DNA of 64,000 nt from Streptomyces sp. GSL17-111. Its GTDB lineage: Bacteria; Actinomycetota; Actinomycetes; Streptomycetales; Streptomycetaceae. The stretch lies in NCBI RefSeq assembly GCF_037911585.1, contig NZ_JBAJNS010000001.1:3466001-3530000 (forward strand), read 5' to 3'. Shown one piece after another: positions 54,123 to 62,784 of this stretch; within the stretch, counting starts at the first letter, position 1, and every line of letters begins with the position of its first letter. The notes beneath the pieces were generated by a model that was given only the letters and a program-made list of their open reading frames with translations, made no database searches and was not told the origin of the DNA. The position numbers were made by a program, and so were the translations under genes.

Positions 54123-55367
54123 TCAGGTGGTGCGGGCGTGTCCGAGATCGGCGATCAACGCGGCGAGGAGGGCCACCCGAGGGGGCACCGAGCTGACCTG
54201 GAGCCACTCCTCCGGGGTGTGGTCGGCGCCGCCGACCGGGCCCAGCCCGTCCAGCGTGGGCACTCCCGCCCCCGAGATCAGGTTGGCGTCCCCCACCCCG
54301 CCGGTCACGGCGGCCCCGAACTCCAGCCCGAGCCGGTGCCCCAGCTCCCGTGCCCGCGAGAGGAGCACCCGGGACTGCGGCGTCTCCTCCATCGGTGGGC
54401 ACAGATCCAGTTGGACCGCCCGTGCCGTCGTGCCGGGGACCCACGTCGCGGCGGCGGTCTCATGGATGGCGGACGCGGCGCGGCGCAGTCCCGCCGAGGT
54501 CAGGGACCGCACCTCGACGCGTACCTCCGCCTCGGGGCAGACGATGTTCGTCCGGCTTCCGGCCCGGATCACCCCGACGTTGACGCTGACGTCGTCCCAC
54601 CGGTCGTTCAGGGCCTGGAGGTCCACCACCAGGTGGGCCGCGGCGAGCGCCGCGCTGGCGCCCCGTTCCGGCTCGATCCCGGCGTGCGCGGCCCGCCCGG
54701 TGAGCGTGACGTGGAAGTCGGCGACGCCCTTGCGGGAGACGACGAGGTCGCCGTTCTCCCGCGCACACTCCAGGGCCAGCGCGTAGTCCACACCCTCCGC
54801 GGTCGCGACGGTGACCGGCCGGCTCACCGGCGAGCCGATCTCCTCGTCCGGGGTGGCGAGGAAGACGATCTCCTCGTACTGCCGGTGATCCGCTGCCGCG
54901 AGGAGCTCCACCGCCGTCAGACCGGCCAGGAGGCCGCCCTTGTCGTCGCAGGCCCCCGGCCCGTGGGCGAGGTCGCCGACGACGGTGAAGGGGCGGTCCC
55001 GCGCCGTCCCGTCGTCGAAGACGGTGTCCATGTGGGCGGCCAGCAGGACGCGTCGCCCGCCGGCCTCGCGGGGCAGGACGCCCCGCTTGCGGGCGACGAG
55101 GACGTCGCCGGTGTCCGGCACGCCTCCCGGCCCTTCCGGCAAAGGCGGGTGGACGTCCGACGGACTGTGTCGTTCCACGCGGAAGCCGGCGTCCCGCAGT
55201 CGGGCCTGCGTCCAGTCGGCCACCCGGTTCACTCCGGTCCGGCTGTAGGAACCGGAGTCGATGGCGACCAGTTCCGCCAGATCCGTCAGGAACCGCTGCC
55301 GCCGGGCGGCGGCGAGGGCGAGCAGTTCCTCGGCGGGCAGCGGCCACCGGCCGTCGGCGGCGCTCAC
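54123..55367 (-). CDS. M20 family metallopeptidase, likely dipeptidase
   Basis: The 414-residue protein has the di-zinc motifs of the M20/CPG2 group: AAHMDTVF with His112 and Asp114, [11 protein letters not shown] with Asp141, PDEEIGS with Glu175/Glu176, and a dimerisation lid domain (about 215-325) with [10 protein letters not shown]. It has no signal peptide, so it acts in the cytoplasm. The GTG start overlaps the stop of the ABC ATPase gene as GTGA. Next to a cyanophycinase and an amino-acid importer, the best guess is cleavage of imported beta-Asp-Arg dipeptides, as described for M20-type cyanophycin dipeptidases. A glutamyl or acyl-amino-acid substrate is the alternative. Confidence 0.93.
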   Translation of the reverse strand: MSAADGRWPLPAEELLALAAARRQRFLTDLAELVAIDSGSYSRTGVNRVADWTQARLRDAGFRVERHSPSDVHPPLPEGPGGVPDTGDVLVARKRGVLPREAGGRRVLLAAHMDTVFDDGTARDRPFTVVGDLAHGPGACDDKGGLLAGLTAVELLAAADHRQYEEIVFLATPDEEIGSPVSRPVTVATAEGVDYALALECARENGDLVVSRKGVADFHVTLTGRAAHAGIEPERGASAALAAAHLVVDLQALNDRWDDVSVNVGVIRAGSRTNIVCPEAEVRVEVRSLTSAGLRRAASAIHETAAATWVPGTTARAVQLDLCPPMEETPQSRVLLSRARELGHRLGLEFGAAVTGGVGDANLISGAGVPTLDGLGPVGGADHTPEEWLQVSSVPPRVALLAALIADLGHARTT

Positions 55368-56128
55368 AGGACCTTCGACAGGAACGCCCGGGTGCGCTCC
55401 TGCGTCGGATCGCCGAGGACGCGCTCGGGAGAACCCGCCTCCACCACGACGCCCTCGTCCATGAACACGGCGGTGTCCGCCACCTCCCGGGCGAAGCCGA
55501 TCTCGTGGGTCACCACGACCATGGTCATGCCGTCGGCGGCCAGCCGGCGCATCACCTCCAGGACGTCACCGACCAGTTCGGGGTCCAGCGCGGAGGTGGG
55601 TTCGTCGAAGAGCATCAGCTTGGGCTTCATGGCCAGCGCGCGGGCGATGGCCACCCGCTGCTGCTGACCGCCGGAGAGCTGCGCCGGGTAGTGGCCGCCG
55701 CGATCGGCCAGGCCCACCCGCTCCAGCAGGAGACGCGCCTCCTCCCGCGCCGCCCCCCTGGGGACCCCGGCGACGTGCACGGGGGCCTCCATCACGTTCT
55801 CGAGAGCGGTCATGTGCGGGAACAGGTTGAAGCGCTGGAAGACCATGCCGATGTCCTGCCGGCGCCCGGCGACCTCCCGCTCGCGCAGTTCGTACAGACG
55901 GTCGCCCTGCTGCCGGTAGCCGACGAGTTCGCCGTCCACCCGCAGCCGTCCCCCGTCGACCTTCTCCAGGTGGTTGACGCAGCGGAGCAACGTGGACTTC
56001 CCGGAGCCGGAGGGGCCCAGCAGACAGCACACCTCACCCCGTTCCACGACCAGGTCGATGCCCTTGAGCACCTCGAGCCGGCCGAACTGCTTGCGCACGC
56101 CCTCCGCGTGCACCATGGGAACGCTCAC
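55364..56128 (-). CDS. Polar amino-acid ABC importer, ATP-binding protein
   Basis: GTG 56128 is chosen because it overlaps the permease stop as GTGA; the longer open frame only covers the permease tail. The 254-residue protein has Walker [10 protein letters not shown], the Q-loop [13 protein letters not shown], signature LSGGQQQR, Walker [15 protein letters not shown] and the switch VTHE. These match the GlnQ/HisP group. It powers the adjoining permease and binding lipoprotein, and is translationally coupled to the M20 peptidase gene. Confidence 0.95.
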   Translation of the reverse strand: MSVPMVHAEGVRKQFGRLEVLKGIDLVVERGEVCCLLGPSGSGKSTLLRCVNHLEKVDGGRLRVDGELVGYRQQGDRLYELREREVAGRRQDIGMVFQRFNLFPHMTALENVMEAPVHVAGVPRGAAREEARLLLERVGLADRGGHYPAQLSGGQQQRVAIARALAMKPKLMLFDEPTSALDPELVGDVLEVMRRLAADGMTMVVVTHEIGFAREVADTAVFMDEGVVVEAGSPERVLGDPTQERTRAFLSKVL

Positions 56129-57150
56129 CGCTCGGACCGTCCTTTCCCGTCCTCGTCCCGCGCCGCCGTCTGCGTGCCCGCCGTCCGGGTGCCCGCCGTC
56201 GCACGCCCGCGCCCGCCCACGGGGAAGGTGCCGCGCAGGAGGCGCTGGGCGAGGGAGGGCGCCGACGAGCGGACCACGCCCCTGCCGTAGCGCCGCTCCA
56301 GCCAGGACTGCGGAACGCTCAGCAGGGAGACCAGGGCGAGGTACCACAGCGAAGCGACCACGAGCATGGGGATCACCTGGTAGTTCTGCGCGTAGACGGC
56401 CTGGATGTTGGACATCAGGTCGTGCGCGGAGATGACCGAGACCAGCGCGGTCATCTTCAGCATGTTGATGGTCTCGTTGCCCATCGGCGGGATGATGACC
56501 CGCATCGCCTGCGGCAGGACGACGCGTCGCATCGTGAGGGCGGGCCGCATGCCCAGGGAGTGGGCGGCCTCCGTCTGCCCGGCGTCGACCGACTGGATGC
56601 CGGCGCGGACGATCTCACTGGCGTAGGCGGCCTCGTGCAGGGCGAGGGCCAGCAGCGCGGCGACGACGGGGGTCAGCAGCGTGTTGGTGTCGGCCTGGAA
56701 GAGGACGACGTCGGTGAAGGGGATGCCCACGATGAGCTGCTGGTACAGGGCTCCCGCGTAGCCCCAGAAGATGATCTGCACGAGCAGCGGAGTGCCGCGG
56801 AACAGCCAGACGAAGAGCGCCGACAGGCCGAAGAGCACCGGGTTGCGGGACAGGCGCATCACCGCGAGGAGCACGCCGAGCACGAGTCCCAGTGCCATGG
56901 CGCCGACGGTGAGCCACAGCGTCGTCAGCAGGCCCTCGAAGACCAGGTCGGTGAACAGGTACGCGCCGACGACGTCCCAGCGGAGGTTGTCGTTGCGGGC
57001 CAGCGAACCGACGAGCGAGGCGAGCGCGACGAGCGAGACGGCCGCCGCGAGCCAGCGCCCCCAGTGCGGGGTCCGGATGACGGTGAGCTCCGCGGACGCC
57101 CGGGTCCCGGAGCCGGCAGTGGCCTCCGGGGCCACGGAAGCGGGTGGCAT
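56125..57150 (-). CDS. Polar amino-acid ABC importer, permease
   Basis: ATG 57150 has AAGGAG (57156-57161) at 5 bases, so the upstream extension of the frame is not used. The 341-residue protein has several membrane helices between about 30 and 290. The HisMQ-type coupling loop runs [30 protein letters not shown] in its core, which docks the ATPase. The C-terminus is a disordered Arg/Gly/Thr-rich tail. It forms the channel of a GlnP-type importer and sits 2 bases after the binding-protein gene. Confidence 0.94.
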   Translation of the reverse strand: MPPASVAPEATAGSGTRASAELTVIRTPHWGRWLAAAVSLVALASLVGSLARNDNLRWDVVGAYLFTDLVFEGLLTTLWLTVGAMALGLVLGVLLAVMRLSRNPVLFGLSALFVWLFRGTPLLVQIIFWGYAGALYQQLIVGIPFTDVVLFQADTNTLLTPVVAALLALALHEAAYASEIVRAGIQSVDAGQTEAAHSLGMRPALTMRRVVLPQAMRVIIPPMGNETINMLKMTALVSVISAHDLMSNIQAVYAQNYQVIPMLVVASLWYLALVSLLSVPQSWLERRYGRGVVRSSAPSLAQRLLRGTFPVGGRGRATAGTRTAGTQTAARDEDGKGRSER

Positions 57151-57152
57151 CG

Positions 57153-58109
57153 TCACTCCTTCCCGGCGTTGACGGTCGCCTCGTCCAGGGCGATCGAGGC
57201 GACGCCGTACTCGGCGAAGATCTTCTCGGCCGTCCCCTCGTCCATCAGCTGCTGGAGCGCCAGCCGGATGGCCTCGGTCAGCTCCGGCAGGTCCTTCGTG
57301 ACGGCGATGCCGTTCGGGGTGGCGTTGTAACCGCCGGTGGCGGCCGGGTCCTCGACGAGGTCGAACGCCTTCCCGTCGTCCGCGGTCTTCGCGGTCCAGC
57401 CGGCCGCCGGCTTCGTGAGGACGTCCGCGACGACCTGGCCGGAGCGCAGTGCGAGCTGGGCGTCGGAGTCCTTCGGGTAGCCGCGGATGTCGATCTCCGG
57501 CCGACCGGCCTCCTCGCACGCGCTCTGGTGGCCCTCCAGGAGGTCGAGCTGGTTCGTCGCCGCCTGGACGCCGACCTTCTTCCCGCACAGGTCGTCCAGG
57601 GAACGGATCTTCTCCGGGTTGCCCTCGGCCACGAGGATCCCGGAGCCGGAGACCGAGTAGTCGACGAAGTCGACCACTTCCTGGCGCTCCTCGGTGTCCG
57701 TGATGGCCGACATGGCGACGTCGAACTTGCCGGCCTGGATGGCGGGCACGATCCCGTCGAACTTCTGCGGGGTGAAGGTGAAGTCGACCCCGAGCTTGGC
57801 GGCGAGTGCCTGACCGAGGTCGTAGTCGAGGCCGGTGAGCTGGGAGTCCCCCTCCTGCACGAACATCTCGAACGGCGGATACGGCACGTCGGTGGCGACG
57901 CGCACCTCGCCGGCCTCTCTGATGGAGGTCGGCAGCGCCGCGTGGAGGGCGTCGTCCTGTTCGATCCGTACCCCGGCGATCGTCGTCCCGTCGGCGGCCG
58001 AGGTTCCGCCGTCGGACGACTCCCCCTCACCGCCGCACGCGGAGAGAGCGATCAGGCCGGCCAGTGACAACAGAGCCGTGGCGGTACGGCGGGAGGAGGC
58101 GCGGGGCAT
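57153..58109 (-). CDS. Polar amino-acid ABC importer, substrate-binding lipoprotein
   Basis: The 318-residue protein begins with a lipoprotein signal whose lipobox is LSAC (Cys24). A type 3 family solute-binding domain follows (VRVATDVPYPPFEM, LTGLDYDLGQALAAKLGV, FDGIVPAIQAGKFDVAMSAITDT, residues about 65-305). It is anchored outside the membrane and delivers substrate to the permease. AAGGGA precedes ATG 58109. It is the first gene of a five-gene run ending in cyanophycinase. A dipeptide, arginine or aspartate ligand is inferred only from context. Confidence 0.95.
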   Translation of the reverse strand: MPRASSRRTATALLSLAGLIALSACGGEGESSDGGTSAADGTTIAGVRIEQDDALHAALPTSIREAGEVRVATDVPYPPFEMFVQEGDSQLTGLDYDLGQALAAKLGVDFTFTPQKFDGIVPAIQAGKFDVAMSAITDTEERQEVVDFVDYSVSGSGILVAEGNPEKIRSLDDLCGKKVGVQAATNQLDLLEGHQSACEEAGRPEIDIRGYPKDSDAQLALRSGQVVADVLTKPAAGWTAKTADDGKAFDLVEDPAATGGYNATPNGIAVTKDLPELTEAIRLALQQLMDEGTAEKIFAEYGVASIALDEATVNAGKE

Positions 58110-58474
58110 CGCGGGGTCCCTTCGGGTGTGCCTGCCCGGCGGTGGGTCGCCGGACCTTTCCGAGCGGACGTTACAGATGAAGGGTTGATGGGAACAGATG
58201 TAACGACGGGAACGATCCGATAACGCTGGTGTCGGGATGCAGTGAAGTCAGCTTGCTCCCGTATTTCACCTTTTGGTGAGGGGGTCCGGGTGGCTCCCTG
58301 AGTCTTTCCAGCGTTACTTCTTCCCATGCGTGTGAGAGTTCTGTACTTTCCATGAGCGCGTCATTAAGTCCCTCCGTCACGGCACACCCTCGCCCTGCTC
58401 CTGGGCCGACCGCCCCCGCAGGCCGCGGCCCCGGGGGGTGACGGCCCGGCGGTCCCCCCGCGTAGACTGCCGCC
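58110..58474. promoter_or_regulatory. Divergent control region of the cyanophycin-use operon, with TAACG/CGTTA motifs
   Basis: No gene is seen in 365 bases. CGTTACA (58169-58175) and TGTAACG (58199-58205) form an inverted repeat. A further TAACG at 58221-58225 and CGTTAC at 58312-58317 complete a cluster, in a relatively AT-rich stretch upstream of the importer operon. The sites could bind GlnR (GTnAC half-sites) or the RpiR-type regulator. Confidence 0.5.
58438..58468 (+). promoter_or_regulatory. Promoter of the LacI-type gene, leaderless
   Basis: GTGACG (58438-58443) and TAGACT (58463-58468) are 19 bases apart, and the GTG start codon follows the -10 by 6 bases. Transcription should begin at the start codon. 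Confidence 0.6.
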
Positions 58475-59497
58475 GTGGCGAAGGTGACGCGGGACGATGT
58501 GGCACGGCTGGCGGGGACCTCGACCGCGGTGGTCAGCTACGTCATCAACAACGGACCGCGTCCGGTGGCGCCGGCCACCCGGGAGCGGGTGCTCGCGGCC
58601 ATCAACGAGCTGGGCTACCGGCCGGACCGCGTCGCGCAGGCCATGGCCTCCCGGCGAACCGACCTCATAGGCATGATCGTCCCCGACGCCCGGCAGCCGT
58701 TCTTCGCGGAGATGGCGCACGCCGTGGAACGCGCGGCGGCCGAGCGCGGAAAGATGGTCCTCGTCGGCAACTCCGACTACCTCGACGAGCGCGAGGTGCA
58801 CTACCTGCGCGCGTTCCTCGGGATGCGCGTCTCCGGGCTGATCCTGGTCAGCCAGGGGCCCAGCGAGCACGCCGCCGCCGAGATCGAGGCGTGGGACGCG
58901 CGCGTCGTCCTGCTGCACCGCCGCCCCGAGGCCATCGAGGACGTCGCCGTGGTGACGGACGACGTCGGCGGTGCCCACCTGGCCACCCGCCATCTGCTCG
59001 AGCACGGGTACGCGTACGTGGCCTGCCTGGGTGGCGTCGAGACGACCCCCGTCGTCGGCGACCCGGTCACCGACCACGTCGAGGGCTGGCGCCGGGCCAT
59101 GCGCGAGGCGGGCCGGTCGACCGACGGCCGTCTCTTCCAGGCGCCCTACAACCGCTACGACGCGTACGAGGTCGCCCTGAAGCTGCTGGCCGGGCCCGAC
59201 CGTCCCCCCGCGATCGTCTGCGCCACGGACGACCAGGCCATCGGCGTCCTGCGGGCCGCGCGCGAGCTGCGCATCGACGTGCCGGGCGAGCTGGCCGTCG
59301 CCGGGTTCGACGACGTCAAGGAGGCGGCCCTCACCGACCCGCCGCTGACGACGGTGGCCTCCGACCGCCCCGGCATGGCCCGGGCGGCCGTGGACCTCGT
59401 CCTGGAGGAGGCGCCGCGCGGCCCCGGCACCCGCCGGGAGCGGCTGCGGCAGTTCCCCTCCGCGCTCGTCGTCCGGCGCAGCTGCGGCTGCGCGTAG
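58475..59497 (+). CDS. LacI family transcriptional regulator
   Basis: The 340-residue protein has the LacI helix-turn-helix ([28 protein letters not shown], residues 4-31), the hinge ([18 protein letters not shown]) and a periplasmic-binding-like ligand domain (about 62-335: [42 protein letters not shown]). It ends in a Cys pair (SCGCA). It has no Shine-Dalgarno and is probably leaderless. No sugar-use genes adjoin it, so its target is not evident; it is transcribed away from the importer operon. The stop codon lies inside a hairpin. Confidence 0.94.
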   Translation: MAKVTRDDVARLAGTSTAVVSYVINNGPRPVAPATRERVLAAINELGYRPDRVAQAMASRRTDLIGMIVPDARQPFFAEMAHAVERAAAERGKMVLVGNSDYLDEREVHYLRAFLGMRVSGLILVSQGPSEHAAAEIEAWDARVVLLHRRPEAIEDVAVVTDDVGGAHLATRHLLEHGYAYVACLGGVETTPVVGDPVTDHVEGWRRAMREAGRSTDGRLFQAPYNRYDAYEVALKLLAGPDRPPAIVCATDDQAIGVLRAARELRIDVPGELAVAGFDDVKEAALTDPPLTTVASDRPGMARAAVDLVLEEAPRGPGTRRERLRQFPSALVVRRSCGCA

Positions 59498-59504
59498 CCG
59501 CAGC
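59481..59504 (+). terminator. Hairpin overlapping the stop codon of the LacI-type gene
   Basis: Perfect 9-base arms (59481-59489, 59496-59504) and a 6-base loop enclose the TAG at 59495-59497. It lies between two convergent genes. Confidence 0.7.
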
Positions 59505-59543
59505 TCCGCACCGGCTGCGGCGCCCCCGCCTGCGGCGCCGCGT

Positions 59544-59999
59544 TCAGCCGCAGGTGAGGCCGCGCGGCCCCGGACCCGACTCGGCGGCGACGTCCTTGGG
59601 GTTCACCAGCCCGCAGTTCTTCAGCGTCAGGCAGCCGCAGCCGATGCAGTCGTCGAGGTCGTCCCGGAGCTCCTGCAGCTGCTTGATCCGCAGGTCCAGG
59701 TCGGAGCGCCACCCCTCGGAGACCCGCGCCCAGTCCTCCCGGCTCGGCGTCCGCCCCTCCGGCAGCAGGTCCAGGGCGGCGCGGATGCGGTCCAGGGAGA
59801 TGCCGACGCGCTGGGAGGCGCGGATGAACGCCACGCGGCGCAGGGTGTCACGGGTGTAGCGGCGCTGGTTGCCGCTCGTCCGGCGGCTGTGGATCAGCCC
59901 GTGGCGCTCGTAGTAGCGCAGGGCGGAAGTGGCCACGCCGCTGCGGGCGGCCACCTCACCGACGCTGAGTTCCTGCGTCTTCCAGGAGACGGTTGGCAT
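59544..59999 (-). CDS. soxR: Redox-sensing regulator SoxR (MerR family, [2Fe-2S])
   Basis: The 151-residue protein has a MerR winged helix (LSVGEVAARSGVATSALRYYERHGLI, 11-36), a dimerisation helix (about 78-116) and the SoxR iron-sulfur loop with Cys118, Cys121, Cys123 and Cys129 (CIGCGCLTLKNC). ATG 59999 fits the family start. In Streptomyces, SoxR answers to redox-active compounds such as the organism's own pigments and antibiotics, switching on quinone, flavin or transport genes. Here it is divergent from an NADPH-dependent FMN reductase, a known type of SoxR target, with a MerR-like promoter between them. Confidence 0.95.
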   Translation of the reverse strand: MPTVSWKTQELSVGEVAARSGVATSALRYYERHGLIHSRRTSGNQRRYTRDTLRRVAFIRASQRVGISLDRIRAALDLLPEGRTPSREDWARVSEGWRSDLDLRIKQLQELRDDLDDCIGCGCLTLKNCGLVNPKDVAAESGPGPRGLTCG

Positions 60000-60014
60000 G
60001 AGGCCCAAGAGTAG

Positions 60015-60045
60015 TTGACTTGAAGCCGAGTTGAAGAAGCAGTCT
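60015..60045 (+). promoter_or_regulatory. Possible MerR-type promoter between soxR and the FMN reductase
   Basis: TTGACT (60015-60020) and a weak -10 CAGTCT (60040-60045) are 19 bases apart, the long spacing typical of MerR/SoxR-activated promoters. The DNA between them holds TTGAAG twice, but no clean SoxR dyad was found. Confidence 0.4.
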
Positions 60046-60047
60046 CT

Positions 60048-60077
60048 TCTCATCGGTTCCGCTCTCATCGGTTCCGC
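60048..60077 (+). repeat. Perfect 15-base tandem duplication before the FMN reductase gene
   Basis: TCTCATCGGTTCCGC occurs twice without a gap (60048-60062 and 60063-60077), in the leader just after the possible SoxR promoter. Confidence 0.95.
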
Positions 60078-60123
60078 AGCACGAACGCTCCGACCCAGCC
60101 AGCCGAATCGTCAGGAGACCGCC

Positions 60124-60717
60124 ATGTCCAAGCCCGCGCTGCGCCTCGCCGTCATCACCGGAAGTGTCCGGGAGGGCCGCTTCGGCCCGACCGTCACCAC
60201 CTGGTTCGCCGAACAGGCGCGTGAACACGGCGTGTTCGAGGTGGACGTCATCGACCTCGCCGCGCACCCGCTGCCGCTGGTCATGCCGAGCCGGGGCGGC
60301 GACACCGACCCGGAGACCGTCCGCCACCAGCAGGAGCTCGCCCGGCGGCTGGCGGACGCGGACGCCTTCGCCGTCGTCACCCCCGAGTACAACCACAGTT
60401 ACCCCGCCGCCCTGAAGAACGCCATCGACTGGTTCCGCGAGGAGTGGCAGGCCAAACCCGTCGGCCTCGTCTCCTACGGCGGCCAGGGCGGCGGCATCCG
60501 GGCCGCCGAGCACCTGCGGCAGGTCTTCCCCGAGATGCACACCCTGACCGTGCGGGACGCGCTCAGCTTCCACAACGCCTGGGACGCCTTCGGGCAGGAC
60601 GGGCAGCCCCAGGACGGCGAGGCGGCGGCCCGGGCCGCCAAGGGCATGCTCGCCCAGCTCGACTGGTGGGCCGACGCGCTGCGCGAGGCCCGCGCCCGCC
60701 GCCCCTACGGCGCCTGA
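60124..60717 (+). CDS. NADPH-dependent FMN reductase family protein
   Basis: The 197-residue protein has the flavodoxin-like FMN reductase signatures: LAVITGSVREGRFGPTV (8-24), PLPLVMP, AFAVVTPEYNHSYPAALKNAIDW and KPVGLVSYGGQGGGIRAAEHLR. It reduces FMN or quinones with NAD(P)H in the cytoplasm. AGGAG (60113-60117) is 6 bases from ATG 60124. It is divergent from soxR and is the likely target, giving a small redox-cycling defence unit. A 13-base-pair hairpin follows. Confidence 0.93.
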   Translation: MSKPALRLAVITGSVREGRFGPTVTTWFAEQAREHGVFEVDVIDLAAHPLPLVMPSRGGDTDPETVRHQQELARRLADADAFAVVTPEYNHSYPAALKNAIDWFREEWQAKPVGLVSYGGQGGGIRAAEHLRQVFPEMHTLTVRDALSFHNAWDAFGQDGQPQDGEAAARAAKGMLAQLDWWADALREARARRPYGA

Positions 60718-60773
60718 CCCGCCGTCGGACGCGCCCGTCGTCCGACGTCCCCGCCGGTGCGCCGGACGACGAC

Positions 60774-60813
60774 GGCCCGGCTCCCCCGTCCCTGCCGGGA
60801 GGGGAGCCGGGCC
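60774..60813. terminator. Hairpin between convergent FMN reductase and 5'-nucleotidase genes
   Basis: Arms at 60774-60786 and 60801-60813 pair perfectly over 13 bases around a 14-base loop. Confidence 0.9.
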
Positions 60814-60832
60814 CCGTCCGTGAGGCCGGCCG

Positions 60833-62653
60833 TCAGCCGACGACGGTGATGCGGTCCGCCGCGGGGGCGTCCAGCGGGTCGGCCGCGGAGGAGTGCGCGA
60901 GCAGGTACTCCTCCAGGGCGCGCAGGTCGTCGCCGCCGACCAGCGGGTCCGTCCCCTGGGCCAGCGTCGCGAAGCCGTCACCGCCCCCGGCCAGGAAGGA
61001 GTTGACGGCCACGCGGTAGGTGCGGTCGGCGTCCAGCGGCTCGCCGTTCAGCCGGACGGAGTCGGCCACGACGCGCTCGGCGCCGGACCGTGTCAGGTCC
61101 AGCGTGTAGGTGAACCCGTCCGACACCTGGAGGATCTTCGGCGCGTCGGCGTTCGCCCCGCTGACCTGCTCACGGAGGACCGCGAGCAGCTGGTCACCCG
61201 TCAGAGACACGATGTTGACGGTGTTCGTGAAGGGTTGGACGGTGTAGCCCTCGGCGTAGGTGACGACGCCGTCGCCCTCGGAGCCGGAGGCCGCGTAGGT
61301 GAGGTCGGCGCGGATGCCGCCGGGGTTCATCAGCGCCAGGTCGGTCGCCTCGTCCTGGGTGCGGGCGTGCGCGAGCTGGGCGTCGGCGATGAGGTCGCCG
61401 AGCGGCGTCTCCGGCACGGTGCGGTCGGCGGTGATGTCCTCCGAGACGTGCCCGATCGGCCGGTTCGCGACCGGCGCGGCCAGCTCCTTCCACCGGTCGA
61501 TGAGCCCGGTGAGGTCCCGCGCCCTGGGCTGCTCGCGGTCCACCACGTGGTTCGTCCCGGTGACCGAGGCGCGCACGATGTCCTTGGTGCGCCGGTCGTA
61601 CTCCATGTTCAGCTCGGTGAAGAGACGGCCGTAGGAGGCGGCGGACGTCACCAGGCGGTCGTTGCCCTTCGGGTCGGGCAGGCTGCACACGTACGGCTGG
61701 TGGGTGTGGCCGGTGACCAGCGCGTCCACCCCGGCGTCCGTGCGCGCGGCGATGTCGACGATCGGGCCGGAGACGCCGCCGCCCGAGGCGTCGCAGTCCG
61801 CGTTGTAGGCCGGGGAGGCCGGGTAACCGCCCTCGTGGACGAGGGCGATGACGGCGTTGACGCCCTTGCGGCGCAACTCCTTCGTGTACCGGTTGATGGT
61901 CTCCGCCTCGTCGAGGAACTTCAGGCCCTTGATGCCCTCCGCCGAGACGATGTCGGGCGTGCCCTCCAGGGTGACGCCGATGAAGCCCACCTTGACGCCG
62001 CGCATCTTCTGCACCGTGTAGGGCTTCAGCAACGGCCGACCGGTGTCCTCGTGCACCACGTTGGCGGCCAGGATCGGGAAGTCGGCGCCCTCGAACGTCC
62101 GGCCCTCGGCGTAGCAGCCGTCCACCGGGTGACAGCCGCCCCGCTGGAGCCGCTTCAGCTCCTCCTGGCCCTCGTCGAACTCGTGGTTGCCGACGCCGAC
62201 GACGTCCATGCCGAGCGCGTTCATCGCCTCGATGGTCGGCTCGTCGTGGAAGAGGCCCGACAGCAGCGGGCTGGCGCCCACGACGTCGCCGGGCGCGACC
62301 GTCACCGAGTGGCGCTCGCCCCGGCGGGCCTCGCGCAGCGCCGTCGCCAGGTACTCCACGCCGCCTGCGTCGATCTGCTCCGTCGTGCCGTCGTGGTGCT
62401 CGTGCGTGACGCGGCCCGAGGAGCCCGTGGGCGGCTCCAGGTGGCCGTGGAAGTCGTTGACGGCCAGCACCTGGAGGTCCACGACACGGCCGTGGCCCGG
62501 CTTGCCGGGCCGGTCGCCGTGCTGCTCGGGCGCGGCCTGGGCGGACGGGAGGGCGGCCGCGCCGAGCGCGAGCGTGGCGGCGAGGCCCGCCGCGGTCGCG
62601 GCGAGTCTGCGCGGCATCCGTCGCCCGGAGGCGGTACCGGGTGCTGTGGGCAT
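60833..62653 (-). CDS. Secreted bifunctional metallophosphatase/5'-nucleotidase (UshA-like)
   Basis: The 606-residue protein has a signal peptide (about 1-40, ending AQA). The metallophosphatase domain has NDFHGHL, GDVVGASP, GNHEFDEG and GHTHQP, whose Asp, His and Asn residues hold two metals. The C-terminal nucleotidase domain follows from about 395 (MNPGGIRADL, VNIVSLTGDQLLAVLREQ, NSFLAGGGDGF). It removes phosphate from extracellular nucleotides and perhaps cyclic nucleotides. Homologues next to mshD in Streptomyces belong to the phosphate-starvation response, but no clear PHO box was found here. AAGGGG precedes ATG by 7 bases. It is divergent from mshD. Confidence 0.95.
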   Translation of the reverse strand: MPTAPGTASGRRMPRRLAATAAGLAATLALGAAALPSAQAAPEQHGDRPGKPGHGRVVDLQVLAVNDFHGHLEPPTGSSGRVTHEHHDGTTEQIDAGGVEYLATALREARRGERHSVTVAPGDVVGASPLLSGLFHDEPTIEAMNALGMDVVGVGNHEFDEGQEELKRLQRGGCHPVDGCYAEGRTFEGADFPILAANVVHEDTGRPLLKPYTVQKMRGVKVGFIGVTLEGTPDIVSAEGIKGLKFLDEAETINRYTKELRRKGVNAVIALVHEGGYPASPAYNADCDASGGGVSGPIVDIAARTDAGVDALVTGHTHQPYVCSLPDPKGNDRLVTSAASYGRLFTELNMEYDRRTKDIVRASVTGTNHVVDREQPRARDLTGLIDRWKELAAPVANRPIGHVSEDITADRTVPETPLGDLIADAQLAHARTQDEATDLALMNPGGIRADLTYAASGSEGDGVVTYAEGYTVQPFTNTVNIVSLTGDQLLAVLREQVSGANADAPKILQVSDGFTYTLDLTRSGAERVVADSVRLNGEPLDADRTYRVAVNSFLAGGGDGFATLAQGTDPLVGGDDLRALEEYLLAHSSAADPLDAPAADRITVVG

Positions 62654-62784
62654 GGGTGTCCCCTTCGCGGAGGGTCGGGTTGACGCTGTTCGAGCAAGCG
62701 GAAGCCTACGGTCAACGCGCGTAGCGTGTCAGGAGCCGTGCGGTAACCAGCAGGTGGCGATCTGCGGGCGTACGCTTCGGTCCC

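Noticed and set aside
56129..56347. Longer start for the ABC ATP-binding protein
   Set aside because: The extra residues are Arg/Gly/Pro-rich shadow of the permease tail; GTG 56128 gives the usual GTGA coupling and normal length.
57151..57588. Longer start for the permease
   Set aside because: The extension overlaps the binding-protein gene out of frame and lacks hydrophobic character; ATG 57150 has a good AAGGAG.
62654..62784. PHO box between the 5'-nucleotidase gene and mshD
   Set aside because: Only single GTCAAC/GTTGAC-like elements are seen, not the 11-base direct repeats needed for PhoP.
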